DNA of 64,000 bases, taken from assembly GCF_025602895.1 (NCBI RefSeq), contig NW_026516230.1, positions 434,001 through 498,000 of the forward strand, written 5' to 3'. Position 1 is the stretch's first letter. Every line of letters begins with the position of its first letter. The notes below the pieces were generated by a model, which was not told the DNA's origin, did no database searches, and saw only the letters and a list, made by a program, of their open reading frames with translations. Of the stretch, positions 20,035 through 34,100 are shown piece by piece. Both the position numbers and the translations under genes were made by a program. Source of the stretch: Polychytrium aggregatum. Its lineage: Eukaryota > Chytridiomycota > Chytridiomycetes > Polychytriales.

Positions 20035-22175
20035 ATGTCTCGCCGCTCGCTGCTCGACCTCCTGTTCTTGCTTGACTGCACGGCCTCGATGGGGCCCTAC
20101 ATCGGTGCGTACCGGCTGGGCTATCTGCGTCGCTATTGCCGTTTCCTTTTCTTCTTCTTCTCTCGTTCTCCTAGCCGTCTGTCGGTTGCTGGAACTGGCG
20201 GCGGTCTCGGAAATCGCACATAGCGGCATCCTCATCCTGGTCGTCTTACTTCCTGCTCCTCCGATTCGTTCCTTGGCTTCTGTACGGCCGCCTATGCCGC
20301 CGATTCAAATGTCCTGGTCCGATCCCGCCGACTTCTGGCTCGCCTGCCTCTCTCTCGCTGGACTGCCCAACGACTCCCTGTTGTCTCGACAGCCAAGGCC
20401 ACCGAGTCGATCAACACCATCGTCGAAACCATTGCGAATGCCGAACAGGTATCGTCCTCGTTCCTGCTCCCCCTGTCTCCGGATCGATGGCAGAGGGTGC
20501 AGCGGGAGCGGGCCATCGTCTCGCTCGAGCCGCCTGCTCGCCTGGGACTTGGGGAGTGCCGCCACCAACGGGAGAGTCGCATGCCGACCCACTTCTTGCT
20601 CGTCGAGCTGACGGCCCGGTTGCCTCTGTTGCTTTGGATGCTCGGCATTCACATCCTCTGGGCTATGTGGGACCTCGGTCGCATCCGTCGGCTGCCTCAA
20701 CTGCGAAACGTGCGAAACGCCCGCTCGGCCACCAACTCGGCCACCAACTTGGACGACAACTTGGACGACGACTGAACGGATATGCCGATCTGACGCCCAA
20801 CCTCCACACGCAATCGCTGAACCTACGCTCGACCGCAACCTGCCTCTTCGCTGGCGCACATCATTCGTGTCGCCGCTGAAACCTGTGCGCACCAGTCTGA
20901 TGTTATTGTTGGGCTGATTTCGTACCGCGACCACCCGCCGCAAGACCTCAGCTATGTCACTCGCTGCTACCCGTTCACCAGCAGCATCCCCGAGATGAAG
21001 ACCCATCTGGCGATGCAGCGGCCCCAGGGTGGTGGCGACGGGCCTGAGGCCGTCACGGCTGCCCTCAACGACGCCCTGAAAATGAACTGGCGACCCAACT
21101 CGACCAAGGTCCTGGTAAGTTGCAGAAGAGGCAGTGCTCTCCACACACATATGGCCCCGGTCTGCGGTGCGGCAACGATCGGTAGCGATGCGATCAACGC
21201 TGTCGTCTCGGTGGAATCGCGTATTGCTGCTCTCTTGACAGACCGCTTACCCTGCACTGTCGTTGGTGACCGGGGCGGTGCTTTGCGAACCAGGTGTTGA
21301 TTGCCGATGCCCCGCCTCACGGCATTGGCGAGCGCCACGATGGCTTCCCGGATGGCGACCCCCACAAGGTCGATCCCCTCGTCGTTGCCCGGCAGCTGCA
21401 GCAGCTGGGTGTCTGCATCTACTCGGTCGTCTGCGAGCCAGCCATCTCGCAAAAGTACCAGTACGCCGTGGACTTTTACAAGGGCCTGAGTCGGATTACT
21501 GGCGGCAGCATGGTGCCGCTGACCTCGGCCGAGCTGCTGCCGGACGTCATCGTCGGTGGCGCACAAGAGCAGATGAATCTGGCCCGGCTCTCGAACCAGG
21601 TCGAGATGGCCGTCCGCACCGAAGTCAACGACGGCGTCATGACCGAGGACGACCTGATCGACCGACTGTTCTCCAAGATGAGCATCAGCAACGTCGTCAC
21701 CAAACAGCTCAAGGTCGACGATCCGTACGTCAACATTCCCGAGGCCGAGCACAACGCCACCGTCTTTGCAAACTCGTTTGATCTGGCTGCGGCCCGGTCA
21801 CATCTCAAGGCCGTCTCCACCAACCGCCTGCGCGAGTCGTACACCTACAGCGCCACCTCGGGCGGCTATGACTACAAGCGCTCGACTGACCCGGCCTACA
21901 AACATCACGGCTCCGGCGTCTTTGGTGGCTACTTTGGCAGCTACGAGCCCCGAACGGTAGTGCCGCCGCCCATCTCCCGAAAGGACGACAGTGGCGCCGA
22001 CGTCACCTTTGGCGAGATGGAGACGGATGCGGAGCGGACACAGTCTGTCCGCCTCGCCGAGGAGGCCATCTCCTACGAACAAGTTCGCCGTCTTGTGCGT
22101 CAGGTGGGTGTCACCAGCACCGCCATTCCGGCCTCATCGACCGGCGAGGAAATGTCGATGGACATGGATTCGTGA
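20035..22175 (+). CDS. von Willebrand A domain protein
   Basis: Four exons (20035-20104, 20393-20448, 20896-21114, 21294-22175) join in phase to about 408 aa. The vWA domain starts at once: LLFLLDCTASMGPYI (MIDAS DxTxS) continues across intron 1 into AKATESINTIVETIANAEQ, then VGLISYRDHPPQD, then GGGDGPEAVTAALNDA (a further metal-site Asp), then VLIADAPPHGIG. The YRDHPPQD block is characteristic of the vWA domain in fungal vwkA/alpha-kinase-type proteins, yet the C-terminus is an unrelated hydrophilic tail (FGGYFGSYEPR, Asp/Glu-rich end) with no kinase. No signal peptide is visible, so it is probably cytosolic. It shares the vWA type with the gene at 8707-10418 but lacks the H1-like part. Confidence 0.82.
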
Positions 22176-23431
22176 GCCATCGGCTCCGTCGCGCAACTAG
22201 GAGTCCCAAACAGAAGAGCCCGCAATCACTCCAAGAAAAGGAAGAAAAAATGCAATCTCGAGCATGTCTGCAACATCCAAAACCCAGACCCCCCCTCCAG
22301 CGGCGCTGCTCTCCCTCCGACGCTCGTCGATGCTTCCCTGCTCGTTCAAGACTGTTGCGATCACGGTTGTACGTCTCTTCTTCGGCTGTGTCTGCAGTGC
22401 CGGCTTTGGCGATGCGTTTTGCTTTTATAGATTGGCTCAGGTGCTGGCAGTGGACAGGGGCTGTGTTTTTATCGTTGCTTCTTCTCGTTCCTCTTCTCTC
22501 GGTCTTGCGTATGCGGTGGTTGACATGTTTGAGAGAGGGGAGACGAAGTCATTTCTTTGGCATCGCACTCGATCACAGGTCCGACTGCCTTGGCCGCTCT
22601 GTCTATCGGGGGGGGGAGTGGTTGATAGCTTCCTCTTGCTTCTTGTTCTGTGCCCTCATCCCCGGTCTGCTGGTCTCCGTTGCTTTGCTTACTCCTCTTC
22701 CTCATAGCTGCACCCTTGACCTCTTTCTCGCGCACTCTTCTATTTCTACTTGCGCCCTTTTGCTGCGTTCGAGTTTCTTCCGCTTGTGTCAAGCCGGATT
22801 GCTGCTGTGACGCCCATGTCTGTTCCCACCCTGCCTTTTACGCTTCCATCCCCGATACACCGTCGTTTGCAAATAATTGGACCGTATATCACTTTGCATC
22901 GAGGCACGGATGGATACAGAAGAGTGTCTCGCCGAGCAGATTTGGTCGAGATGTTGGGAGTGTGGCTGTGCTGACTGTGGCTATAGTGGAAGGGAACAGC
23001 CGTTGAGTCAACACAGCAAGTCCGGACGTGCATTCTCATCGCGGGGACGGGAAGAGGGCAGATCGCATCAAAGCAGAGCGGCATGGCCGTGAGAAACCAG
23101 GATCGGCAGGACAGGGAAAGGTGCGTGTGAACCTCCGGATTGCGAGCGACGAATACACATCCGCCCGTCAATGCGTTCAAGCGGCGTGTTGGGCGACCGC
23201 AGACAATGCACCACAAGTCGATCACTGCATCGGAGGTCAACGCCATGTATTCAAGATGGCGCATTCCAAGACAGGGCTGGCGATGACTTTGCTACAGCCA
23301 TGGTAGTGGGATACATTCTTGAAGCCAAAGAATGCACTCTGTTTGTTTCTTACACGGGTTGGACTGGCGCCCTCTGGCTGCGATGCCATGATATCGCTGG
23401 CAGGCGATTCGGTCCCTTGCTAAGCTGATTG
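22176..23431. other. Intergenic region, no gene recognised
   Basis: This lies between the convergent vWA and VPS39 genes. It is pyrimidine-rich near 22640-22760. Frames seen on both strands lack recognisable domains. Confidence 0.5.
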
Positions 23432-26400
23432 TCACTCCGAGACGGCTTCGCGGGCACAGTAGACATGCACCACAAGCCCGTCTGGATACCGCGCGAATAC
23501 CGAGCCCGAGATCTTCTTCAGACACGACTGGCACATCTTATCGTCATCAATGTACACTTTTCCGGACTGGTAGTACGACAACTGCTCCTGGATCTGCGCA
23601 GACAGAGAAAGGCAGCGCAGATGATGGCGTGTGCAATGCATAAGAAGACACAGCAAATGGGCTGCGTGATGCCCCCGCCGCAAAGCTATCAACATCTTTG
23701 CAGGGGTATGTATGTGTACCTGAAGGCGATCGGCCAGATGCACGTTTTTCACAATTTGGCTGGCATGGCAGGCCTCGTAGACACTCTGGAGGGCCTTGGA
23801 GAAGTAGCCCATCATCTCCGCCAGGTTGAGCGACTCGGGAAGCACCTTGAGAACCTGCCAGTCGCATTGGTTGGTATGAGCGGGTCGCTCGAGGGTCACG
23901 GCGAGCCACCGCCCTCTGGTCGGGATTGTAACGGGAGCAACGGCAGATCGCCACTGGCGCTTACCTCCTCGACGTGCAGATAGGGTGCGTATTTCTTCAC
24001 ATACTGGACAACGTCCTCCATGTCCATCTCGCCGCGGCTGGTCAGGCCAATGTAGAGCATCATCAGGTGATGGAAGACCTCTCTGCTGTGCTCGTCGTGG
24101 GAGTTGTAGTACTTTTCACAAAACCTGGATGCCCAGCCCCCGTGGCGTGAGGCGTGGCACATGGTGATAGGAAGGGCAGTGTTATGAGTGAGAACATTGG
24201 GTGCGGATCAGAAAGTGCCATCGTGTGATGACAGCCGAAGCCGAGGCCATTCTCGGGGTCAGGAAGGCAATTGCAGATTGGCTCGGAGGTGTGCCGGGCA
24301 ACAGAGACTTACGCTTCGGCAGCAGAGTACTTCTTCAGCTTTTCGACATAGATCTTCAGGACCTCTGGGTATCTCTTGAGCTTGCGGAACAAGATGGCGC
24401 GCTCCTCAAAGAAATCTGGTGCGCGGGATCACAGCACAGGTGAGTCGACAGCGTCGGCACCAGCCAGCGAGGCAAGTGCGAGGTTTTGTGGAGAGCGCTG
24501 CTTACCGTCGTCTGGGATCCGTCGGAGGATGAGCTCGGGTGCGTATAGGTCGGACTTTTCCAGGAATTCGACGAGATCCTTTTCGCATTCATTCGACTCG
24601 CTCGCGGCAAGTGTCTGGTCATGATTCTCCTGGTCTGCAACGGGGTGTCATTGGGAACGGCATCGGAGCGTGAGCCGATGCTCCAGGCTACACTGATCCT
24701 GCAACCGCAAACGGTGACGAAGGAGGTACTGAAACTGACCTGCCGCTCGCTTTCGAAGTAAAGCAAGCTGGTTGAAATATCCCAGCGCCAGACGATTGTG
24801 CAAGTCTTTGGACCGCATGTCCATGTCGGTAACAATGTGCTTCAGGAACGGCAGCGATGACTCGGGCGAGTGGTGGTCGAGGTGGATCAGGATTTTGGAC
24901 GCCTGGGCTAGGGTGACCTGTTCAGCCAGAGAGAGAGAGAGAGACCAAGTCAGTCCAAAGGGCGACAGCTGCTGTGGCCGGACTCATCCCAAGAGCAGCA
25001 ACCGCAAAATATCTGGGGATGTAGCTGCAGCGGACAAGTACCTCATCGAACCGATCGACGAATATCTAGACATCAAAGTAGGAACAAGAATGGGAGGAAT
25101 GGTACTATGAGATGCAAAGCGTCAAGTCTGCAGAGCAAGCCGATTTTGAGTCGGCTGTGGTATGTGGCCATAGCGGCTGAAACGAACACGGCATTTGCAT
25201 GCCAAGATTGAAAGCAGCAGCACCAGGCAGTGGCATCGTACACTGGCCACCAGCGCGGGGGCGTTCTGGATCACCAGAAGGGAGTATTCGAGGATCAGAT
25301 CCAGTTGATCGAACTTGATGCGCTGCAGGTACTCGACAAGCTCTGAACACATGCGCAGTTTGACTTGAGGGTCGTCGGACTGGATTTCGCTGATGCAGGA
25401 TGGCGGAATGTCCAAGGAAGAAGGCCGGGGTTACGGTTTAGTACCGGTGGGTCACATATGTATGGCGCCTCGCAAGCCATCGTTGGCTTGAGAGTGGGGA
25501 GTCATGAAGGAGGACGAAACGAGAGCGTACACGGGATGCTGTTATAGTGGCAAAACTCACGCAGTGAGGTACTCCATAGCTCTTTGGTGCATCCCTCGAG
25601 ACCGATAAAAATCCAACAGCGCTTTGAGTTTCTGTGGGGCCATTGCAACCATTGCAATCATTGCAGTCAGTAGCAACGTGCATCCAATAGGGTCAATCAA
25701 GGGTTGATGCCGCAATAATGATGCAGCATCGGCGGAGAGGATCGTGTCGGCAAGACCATGCCAACACATCAACAGCGCAAGACACAGCATCGATGCACCA
25801 AGATACGCAGCGACCTGCGTCAGTGCTGCCCCATTCCAGACATGTCTACAAGTGTCCACGCAGAAGCCCCGGCTGACGCCTCACCTTTGCATCACGCAGG
25901 AGCGTCTCGGTGATCTCGACATCGCAGCTGTTTGTCACGTTCATGAGGGGACCAACCATGCCGTCGTTGATGGCCAGATACACTTTCAGCAGCGTCGTGT
26001 CGACCAGCTGCATCAGATACAGGGTCTCCTCCAGCTCGGCCCGGAGCGAGTCTTTGCGGCGGGGCTCTGACACGACGGCATATCGGCCCTCGAGATTGTT
26101 CTTGAGCTCGGACAGAATGTTTCGTTGACCGGTGAGGTAGATGACCAGGATCTCGAGAGCTTTGGGGTCTGTGCGGTGATGGTGCAAAGCAGCGTACCGT
26201 CAGCGGGATGACGTTGGCCAGGCACAGGTCGTGGAGCTTGGGTCATGTCAGTTGGGCAGCCTGGTAGGATGGAATTTGTCCACGGCGACCCCGGAATAGC
26301 CAGGAAGCAAGGGTGCATGATCAAACCAGAGCGCAGACGGACCGGACTCGGGCGCAGTTTCGGTTGGCTCATCGTCAGGGTCGACGACGGCGAGGTCAGG

Positions 26401-28559
26401 GAACAGGTTGATGACGTCGATGGGCGAGGCATCCAGCTGCTCCAAGATCTCGATCGCCTCCTTGTACTTTTTCTCGACAGCGAACATGTGGTAGGCATGC
26501 AGCGCCCTCACCCGGACGATGTTTGCTTTCTGTGGACAGCAATGGCGGATCCCCCATACGAGCGCCATCAAGCCGTTAGCCGAGCTGCCTGTCTCAACCG
26601 TAACCCTCCCACAAGCAAGCTCGGACATATGCGCGGCACACCTTTTCTTCCGGAGAGGCAAACTCCAGATCCTCGATCAGCTGCTCGGCGGCCTGGTGCT
26701 TGCCAAGCACGATCAGGTCCTCGATCTGATCCTCGAAGTCGACCATGAAGAGTCTCCACACCGAAGTCGAGCTGGCGACGTAGATGGAGTCGCCGATGGC
26801 GAGGTGTCGACAGCCGGTTGATGAATCGAGCGTCTGCACGGCGCGCCCTGACTTTGTGCTCTTGACTTCGATGCCGACAGAGGTGAGTGCGATCGCATAA
26901 GGAGACGAAAAGACTGCAGGCAGCTTGGGTGTGAGTAGCAAGATCTGGTTGTGGACTCGGACGACATACTCTGGGCAGACAACGCGGAAGGCCGGGCGGA
27001 TTCGGGGCTAAACGAAGGCAGCTGGGCTTCAACAGCGACGGTATGACTTACAGAGCTCCTCGGGATATGCAGACCACTCCAGGAAGCTGATCGGCGGACC
27101 TGTTCCGTCCAGATTGATGAATATTGTCTTGGAACCTGATACACACAAGGTTCGCTGTTAGACGGAGAAGAAGCAGGCAGTCGTGCGCTTTCGATGATTC
27201 ACAGATCTCGAGGTCATGTCGAGGATGCATCGGGCCCTTGGGCTCGATCGAGGCGCTTGAAGCCACCGGCCATCACAGCGTCGGAAAGATCCGGTCCGTC
27301 ATACCTTCCGAGTTGTATGCCAGGATGGTGTTGTCGGAGATGCGAACCATCGCAGGGCGGTTGTTGCGGCCGGCCGTGCCGACCTGCAACGAGATGTCGG
27401 CCGTGGCACCCGTTTGGAGATTGATGAAGACGAAGGATTTGGGCAGGGCCGCTACGATCTTGTCTCCGTCGATCCACATCATCGAGCGCACTCGGTCGGC
27501 CGTGGCGAGCGACTGTGCCAGGTGCAATGATTATTGAGGGTAGTGAAAGGTGAAATCGCCGATGCGACCGGCACAAGATGCAATCGTCGTTGAAGGCCGA
27601 ATGACAGGACCTTAGTTAGCCCCAGATACGGACGACCCATCTCGGGCTGGAATGCCGAAATCAGCGGCCAACGACCCTGGCACAACAGCCCTCGTTGGCG
27701 GACGTTGCGTCGCTCTTACCTGAACCTCGAGCCACGATCTTGACCTGCGATCGTATTCCATCAGAATCAGCCTCTTTTTCACGACGACACAAGCCTTGAA
27801 CCGTCCGGGCTCGCTCGTCGACGGGGGAGCAAAGGAGGCTTCCTCCAGCCCGACTGAAGCAAGGTCTCGCGGCGATTGCACCAGGCCGGTTGAGAGCCGG
27901 GACAGTGGCTCGCTGGTTCCTCGATCGACCGTTGGGGGGCTCCATATCGAAACGAGACTACATCCGCGAGCTGACGGGAGCGGAGCAATGAGCGAGAGGG
28001 TGCCCAGCTCGTAGACCGATGCGGCGCCGTCTGCACCATTCAAAGGGAGATGGGGCTCGGTTGGTCAGTGCCGAAGTTCAGCCCAAAGCATTCTTGGCCA
28101 GAGCGAGAATGGCATGTGGGCTCCAGCAGCGACGCCGGCGCCGTCATCCATCCCGCTCTGGCCGTGCAGTCAAGACGGTCGAGTTGGATGGAGAGCGGTT
28201 GGCAGGGCAATGGGACTGGTTTGGGTGGAAGGGCGGCGCTGCAAGCATGGCCCTGGACTCGCCTGAGCCAGGGTATCGCAGGATAGACCGACGAGCACAC
28301 CTGAGAGCACCCAGCAGCAGCCGAGCTCTGGAATGGGGACGATTTGGTCGATGGACTTTTTGGCGAACCCCTGCAGGACCTGGACGAGATTGATGCTGAA
28401 CTCGGGCTCGTCCTCGATGGTGTAGACGAGGATGGAGCCATCGTCCGAGCCCACGAGCAGACGATTGTGGTAGGTGGCCAGGGACTCGATCCTGAGAGGG
28501 AGGCTGTCGATGACGGTCTGTGCTCGAAAGACCTCATAGGCCTGCGGGCTGCTGGCCAT
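23432..28559 (-). CDS. VPS39: HOPS-complex subunit VPS39/VAM6
   Basis: Fifteen exons join in phase to 896 aa, close to the usual size: 28559-28301, 28030-27720, 27512-27305, 27135-27052, 26913-26642, 26529-26343, 26168-25885, 25631-25561, 25389-25242, 24917-24740, 24634-24506, 24415-24313, 24124-23965, 23854-23720, 23593-23432. The donor at 26343 is the least certain. The N-terminus is a CNH beta-propeller (YEVFRAQTVIDSLPLRIESL, LLVGSDDGSILVY, FLEWSAYPEEL, SSPYAIALTSVGIEV). The middle is the clathrin-repeat alpha-solenoid (AIEILEQLDASPIDVINLFP, LEYSLLVIQNAP). The C-terminus has the Vps39 zinc motif (CQSCLKKISGSVFARYPDG, then HVYC). VPS39 tethers vacuole and late-endosome membranes with Rab7/Ypt7 in HOPS. 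The start gives the conserved AYEVF opening. Confidence 0.95.
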
Positions 28560-28933
28560 GTTGGAGGAGGGCCGACGGGCGGAGCAGATGAAGGGAGTGG
28601 CGGCAGCTTGCGAGATGGATGGATGCGAGAGCAGGAATCCAGGGCGTGCGAGCACCGACCCTCGACTTGGCCATCCCTGATCCAAGCTGAGACCGACATG
28701 GACACCCCCAGACATGCATCGACATGCCGAGGGCAGCCCCAATGGATCAGCGCAGCATCGAGCTATTCTATTTGGACCTGTGCTGCCGTCACTCATTGAG
28801 AAACCAGGTTTGGAATATCGCCAGCACTACATCACGAACAGTTGAGGAGATCATCGGAGGCTAGAACAAAACGCTGAACAGCTGTGCTGATTTACGATGA
28901 TGCAGGAAGCGCCAGCGGCTCGATTCCGCCCGA

Positions 28934-29917
28934 TCAAATGAAGGGCAGGACAAACCGGGCGGCGGCGTTCATGAACCACTTGTCGTCCTTGAGTCTGTGA
29001 ATCAGGATGGTGCCGCTGGTATAAGGATGTGACCAGCCCTGCTTGAACTCGGGGGCGTCGTAGTGCTCGGAGTCTTCCGAGATCCAATGGATCCTCTTGC
29101 CAGAGTGGATCATCCATTTGGCAACCATAAAGTCCTCCTGCCCGACCTTGTTCTCGGCGCAATACTCGCACTCTTGGCTGATCCAGCGGACGAGGTCGTA
29201 GGAGAGAGCATAGCCCATGCCGGTCATGAAGCCGCTGAACTGGCGCCCGTAGTAAGCGAGATTGCGTGGGATCCCGGCAAGGCGGGCCTCGAGGTTGGGC
29301 AGGTGCAGGAAGACGTCGTCGTCAGTCTTCATGACGTAGTCGTAGGCCGGCAGCTGGAGGGTACCGACGACAGACGGGCTGTGGGGGCGGCCGACAAACT
29401 CAAAATACGAGTAGGTCTTGCCCATGTCCATGTTCTCGGTGCAGGAGTCGAGGATGATGATGTCGCGATGGTTGATGGCCTCGAAGTGGACCATCGAGGC
29501 ATACCAGCCCGCATTTTCCTGATCGATCGAGCACATGACAAAGTACACATCGGTGTGTTCGGGCTTGAGGCGCATGTACGTCGACCTGATCATCATCCGG
29601 CGCTGGAACTTGGCTGGCACCGTCAGGATTCCCACCAGGATGCGGGGCGAACCCAAAGCAATATCCGGATAGTCGATGGACGCCAGATCGCCTTCGGGAC
29701 GTGGTGCGAGAGCAGAGTCAGGATCCGGTTCATGGATGGACGCGGATGAATTGGAGAAACCGCCGGTCGAATCGCCGGTCTGGCTGATGCGGCTGTTGCT
29801 GAATACTTGCTCTGGGCGACGTGGGCTCCCAAGCTGCTGCCAGCCGATGACGAGCAAGAACAGCAGAACCACAGTGGCAAGGAGAACAAGTCTTCGCCGC
29901 ATCTTTGGATGGATCAT
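28934..29917 (-). CDS. GT31-family galactosyltransferase-like protein
   Basis: A single exon of 327 aa. It is a type II membrane protein: a short basic N-terminus (MIHPKMRRR), one span (LVLLATVVLLFLLVIGW), a Ser-rich stem, then a lumenal catalytic domain. The GT31 blocks are ILVGILTVPAKFQRRMMIRSTY, VYFVMC, RDIIILDSCTENMDMGKTYSYFEF, the metal-binding YDYVMKTDDDVFLHL, and a late VGQEDFMVAKWM. The family transfers galactose or GlcNAc in beta-1,3 linkage in the Golgi. An upstream in-frame extension to 30136 is open but would put a second hydrophobic stretch before the anchor and lacks conservation, so 29917 is preferred. Confidence 0.85.
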   Translation of the reverse strand: MIHPKMRRRLVLLATVVLLFLLVIGWQQLGSPRRPEQVFSNSRISQTGDSTGGFSNSSASIHEPDPDSALAPRPEGDLASIDYPDIALGSPRILVGILTVPAKFQRRMMIRSTYMRLKPEHTDVYFVMCSIDQENAGWYASMVHFEAINHRDIIILDSCTENMDMGKTYSYFEFVGRPHSPSVVGTLQLPAYDYVMKTDDDVFLHLPNLEARLAGIPRNLAYYGRQFSGFMTGMGYALSYDLVRWISQECEYCAENKVGQEDFMVAKWMIHSGKRIHWISEDSEHYDAPEFKQGWSHPYTSGTILIHRLKDDKWFMNAAARFVLPFI

Positions 29918-31141
29918 TCCGGCGCGGGGCAGATAGATTGAGTGCTTGGAGACAATCAAAGAGACCAGGAACAGCCAAGGGCGAGGATTCGCTCGGCACC
30001 GCAGAACGACAGACACCAGCAAGGTGGAAACAGCCGCGACGGGAAAGAATACTGAGACCGTCGACGTCGAGCCGCGCAGAATCGAAGCGACGGAGCCAAT
30101 GCCGGAGGAAACCAAGTGGAATGGCGGCGTCGGCAATCAGGCGTTGGGAGTGTGCTTGCGATGCGCCCGCCATTTCAGGGACCAAGCCTGGCGGTTGTTT
30201 GGGCATTGCAGTGCAACACGCGGATTGAGGAAAGTTGATCGACGCTGCCCTTGCTGGGACGAACTCGGCTGATGGGATAGACCGAACCTGATCTTGACCC
30301 TGCGTCTTCCTCATTCATTCGAGATGTGTGCTCTTTCCCTGACTTGCAGCGACTGCATCTGCAGCAACTGGCTGGTCCACTTTGTGCCCGCTCGCTCAAT
30401 GCGTGTCTTGGCTCACACTGGGAATCACCACAGGCCAAGCATTGCCAGCCCAAGTCCCACAGAAGAATCGCCAGGATCCCGCCTCGGATCCACGGCAGCG
30501 AGGATCGCCATCCCGCTTTTGGAAGAGGTCTCGGATCCAGCAACATATCGGGTGCATGGATGAATTACTCGCCGAGTGGCTCCGTAACATTGATGCCTTC
30601 TTTGGTGAGATCGGTCCAGCCAAGAGATGTGGCTATCACCAAAGCACAATGGTACGTATTTTTCTTCAATGGCTGTGGAGTCGACTTGATCAAGAGACGA
30701 ACGTTACCAAGCATAATCAGCTAAATACACTTGGCACGAGGCTAGGCAATAGTTGAAACTTGGATTTATGGAGCGAGAGCGAGAGTGGGTGTTTGAGGCG
30801 ACAGACAATGGGCGAGATCAGAAAACAGCCAAGCACACAGCGGCAGACTGGAGTGGTCAATGCCATTCGTCAAATCTCCCTGATGAGGCGGGATCTGTCC
30901 AAATTCGAATCATCTCTTATCACAGAGTGTTTCAGAGTCGCGTCAACAACATGAAACAATCAAAGTAGTGTTTTCTGCGATTTCCGCTTTTGATCAAATG
31001 AAACACCCATTTCTGCCATCAACTGATGGCCGAAATCGGGAGATAAAAACCAAGAATTGTCGCCCTCCCAAGGCGGTTCGGTCCTCATCCCGTTTGGTTT
31101 CGCCAGCAGCTGTCCTCATTCAAACTTCCTTCTGTCGAACC
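29918..31141. other. Intergenic region, no gene recognised
   Basis: This is the divergent spacer between the GT31 gene and the kinase-WD40 gene. Open frames on both strands show no domains. Confidence 0.5.
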
Positions 31142-34100
31142 ATGTCCGATAAACCCTGGTACATCCCCGAGGAAGCCATCACCGACAGGTCTGCCAATCC
31201 ACTCGCAGCCGGCGGGTTCGGTGAGGTTTTCACTGCCTCATACTACGGTGCCCCTGTCGCCGTCAAGCAGCTCTATCGAGGCTACAACCAGAACGAGCTC
31301 GCCGACTTTGGCCGCGAGATTGGCATCTGGCACAGACTCAGTCATCCTCATGTCCTCCAGCTCCTCGGTGCATGCGACACCACCGCCAAGCCCTTCATGG
31401 TCTCGCCGTTCATGCCCAACGGTACTCTCCACAACCACTTTACCACCGCACCCAATCCCCGACCCCTTGGCGAGAAGATCCGCCTCCTCTACGAAATCTC
31501 CTCTGGCATGGCCTATCTCCACGGCAACAACATTGTCCACGGCGACCTCAAGTCCCTCAATGTGCTGCTGGATGGCTCATCCAATGCCATCGTGACCGAC
31601 TTTGGCATGTCCCGCACCAAGCACACCTCGGCCACGGCCAACCGCACCCGCCGCGACCAGCCGATGGGCGGCACCCTTGACTACATGGCTCCAGAGATGC
31701 TCGATGATGACGACCCAGCTGGATCTTCAAAGGCCACCGATGTCTATGCATTCGGCGTCACCATGTACGAGGTCCTCAACGACTGTAATCCCATTTGGTC
31801 AACCAACGACGGTCAGCCAATGCGACCCACGGCTATCGAGCGCCAAGTCGTTAAAGGAAATCGACCCAAGCAGTTCGATGGCATCCCCGACGACATCCGG
31901 GCCCTCATCGAGCGCTGCTGGCACCAGGATCCCACTCAGCGACCCAAGTTTCCCGAGATCCTTGCCATCCTCCGCCAGTCCACTGAGATCTACCACATTC
32001 AAGACCGAGAGCACAGACCGGCTCTAGTTGCTCCTCGCCGTTTGGAGTCGTTCCAGGCAATCCAACAAGCTCTCACTCCTCGTATGTCCTTACTTGCTCC
32101 TCTCACTCCGGAGGCCCCTTCCTCCCCTGCAATCCTGACATCCAAGCCAGTCCCTGTCAGGAACCTGGCAGACGCACAGCATCTGCTCCATGTCGGCGGC
32201 GATGCTGAGTTTGATTCGGACGAAGACGATGACGATGAATTCGATCTCTGGTTTGCGGTCTCCGATGGAAACGACTCTATCAGCTACCAACGAACCTTCA
32301 CCAACGTCTATGCCCAGTCCCGCAATCAGCAGCAGCTCACTCTGTTGATCTCGGCCATCGCCACATCGCAGTCTCCTCTGACCATCCGAATGATTGCTGA
32401 CCTCTTTGGCATCGACATCCGAATCGTCCGTCGGTGCATCAAGGAACTCGGATCCGTTCTCGATCCCGGAAAACTGAACCGCGACAAGCAAAGCGGCACA
32501 GAGACCAAGTCCCAGAAACACAAGTCGATAGTCGCCTACCTGCTCGGAGACGAATCTGCCGACGAGATCTTTCATGCTCTCCCAAGTTTCCACATCACAT
32601 TCGCCTCACGGTGCCTCTCTGTGATCTTATCCCTCGAGCCTGTAGTCAACGTTTGCGATATCTACGACTTTCATGACAATATTCACAACTTTGAAGACCG
32701 AATCAGAGCCAAGATCACACCGACTCTCCGATATAGTGTTGCCCATTGGATCACCCACTTTGTGTGGTGCATTAACGAAGAATCGTTTGACCGACAAATC
32801 TGGAAGCAGTATCGCATCTCAGGCTCGGGCGATTTGCTTGGCCGTCTTTTCGCGAGCCATGTGTTTTTCTGGCTTGAGGTGGGCTCCCTTATCGGCATGA
32901 TTCCGGAACTGATAACCCAGCTCCACTCGCTGGGGGAGACACTCGCCCTGGCCCCTAGCACGGTGGCCGATGACATCACCAAGGAGCTGGTCAAGGACGG
33001 GTATCGATTCATCCGCGAGTTTGCCGATCCGATCATCAAGAGTGCACCACAGGTGTACAACTCGGGGTATGCATTCACACCGAAGGAGACGGCGATCTAC
33101 AGGGCATACGCTGCCCGACTTGAAGTCAAAATCCCCTTCCTGGTTACACTTGGATCCAAGAACCACTGGGATAGCCCAGCGCAATCGACTGAGGGACACT
33201 TGGAGCCAGTTAGCTGGGTTGGTGTCTCCTCAGATGGTACCTGGTTCGCATCGAAGGCGAAGGAAAACATTAAAATTTGGGATGTCGCCACCGGCGGGGT
33301 GAATTTACACCCTTCTGTATATGGAAGCGTTGCCGCATTAACGATCTCGCCAGATGGCAAAACGTTCGTGATTGTCGGAGAAGATTGTACCATCAAACAT
33401 ATTGACGCGCGAACAGGGAAGCTCAAGAAAACGTTTACTAATCATCTCGACGACAAAAAGCCCTCGGCCCTTTCTCCCGATGGCAAGTTTGTGGCTATTG
33501 TGAGTAACAATCCTTATGATCGTCCTTATTACATCAAATTATGGGATACTATCACCTGCAGTTCAAAGGTTACCCTCAAGGGACACACAAACGATGTGAA
33601 CTCCGTGGCCATCTCCCCTGATGGCAAGTGGATTGTCTCTGGTTCGAGTGACAACACTGTCAGGATCTGGGACGCCACCACAGGTCAGGTGAAGCAAACT
33701 CTCGAGGGACATATAAGCTTGGTGATGTACGTGGCCATCTCACCCGATGGCAAGTGGATTGTCTCTGGCTCTTGGGACAAGACCATCAAAGTATGGGATG
33801 CCGCCACTGGCCAGTTGAAACATACCCTCGCTGGACACACAAATCCTGTCCGCTCAGTAGCTATCTCGGCCGACGGCAACACAATTCTCTCTCGTCAATT
33901 TAACGACGACCATCAAATCGTCTGGGTTCATAGTGGTGATGATTTTGTTTGTTCCTCCGATCACCCATCAACTTTTTCGGCAGCAATCATTTCTCCAGTC
34001 ACCCTTACCTCGAATGAATGGGTCGAAATTGACAATCAAGCCCAATGGATCCGCCACGGAATTCATGCAGCCAAATTACCTATATCATATAGTCGTCGCG

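Noticed and set aside
29918-30136. Extended N-terminus of the GT31 protein
   Set aside because: It would put a second hydrophobic stretch before the membrane anchor and lacks conserved features.
30968-31141. N-terminal extension of the kinase-WD40 ORF
   Set aside because: The 58 extra residues show no conservation and the kinase starts cleanly after the Met at 31142.
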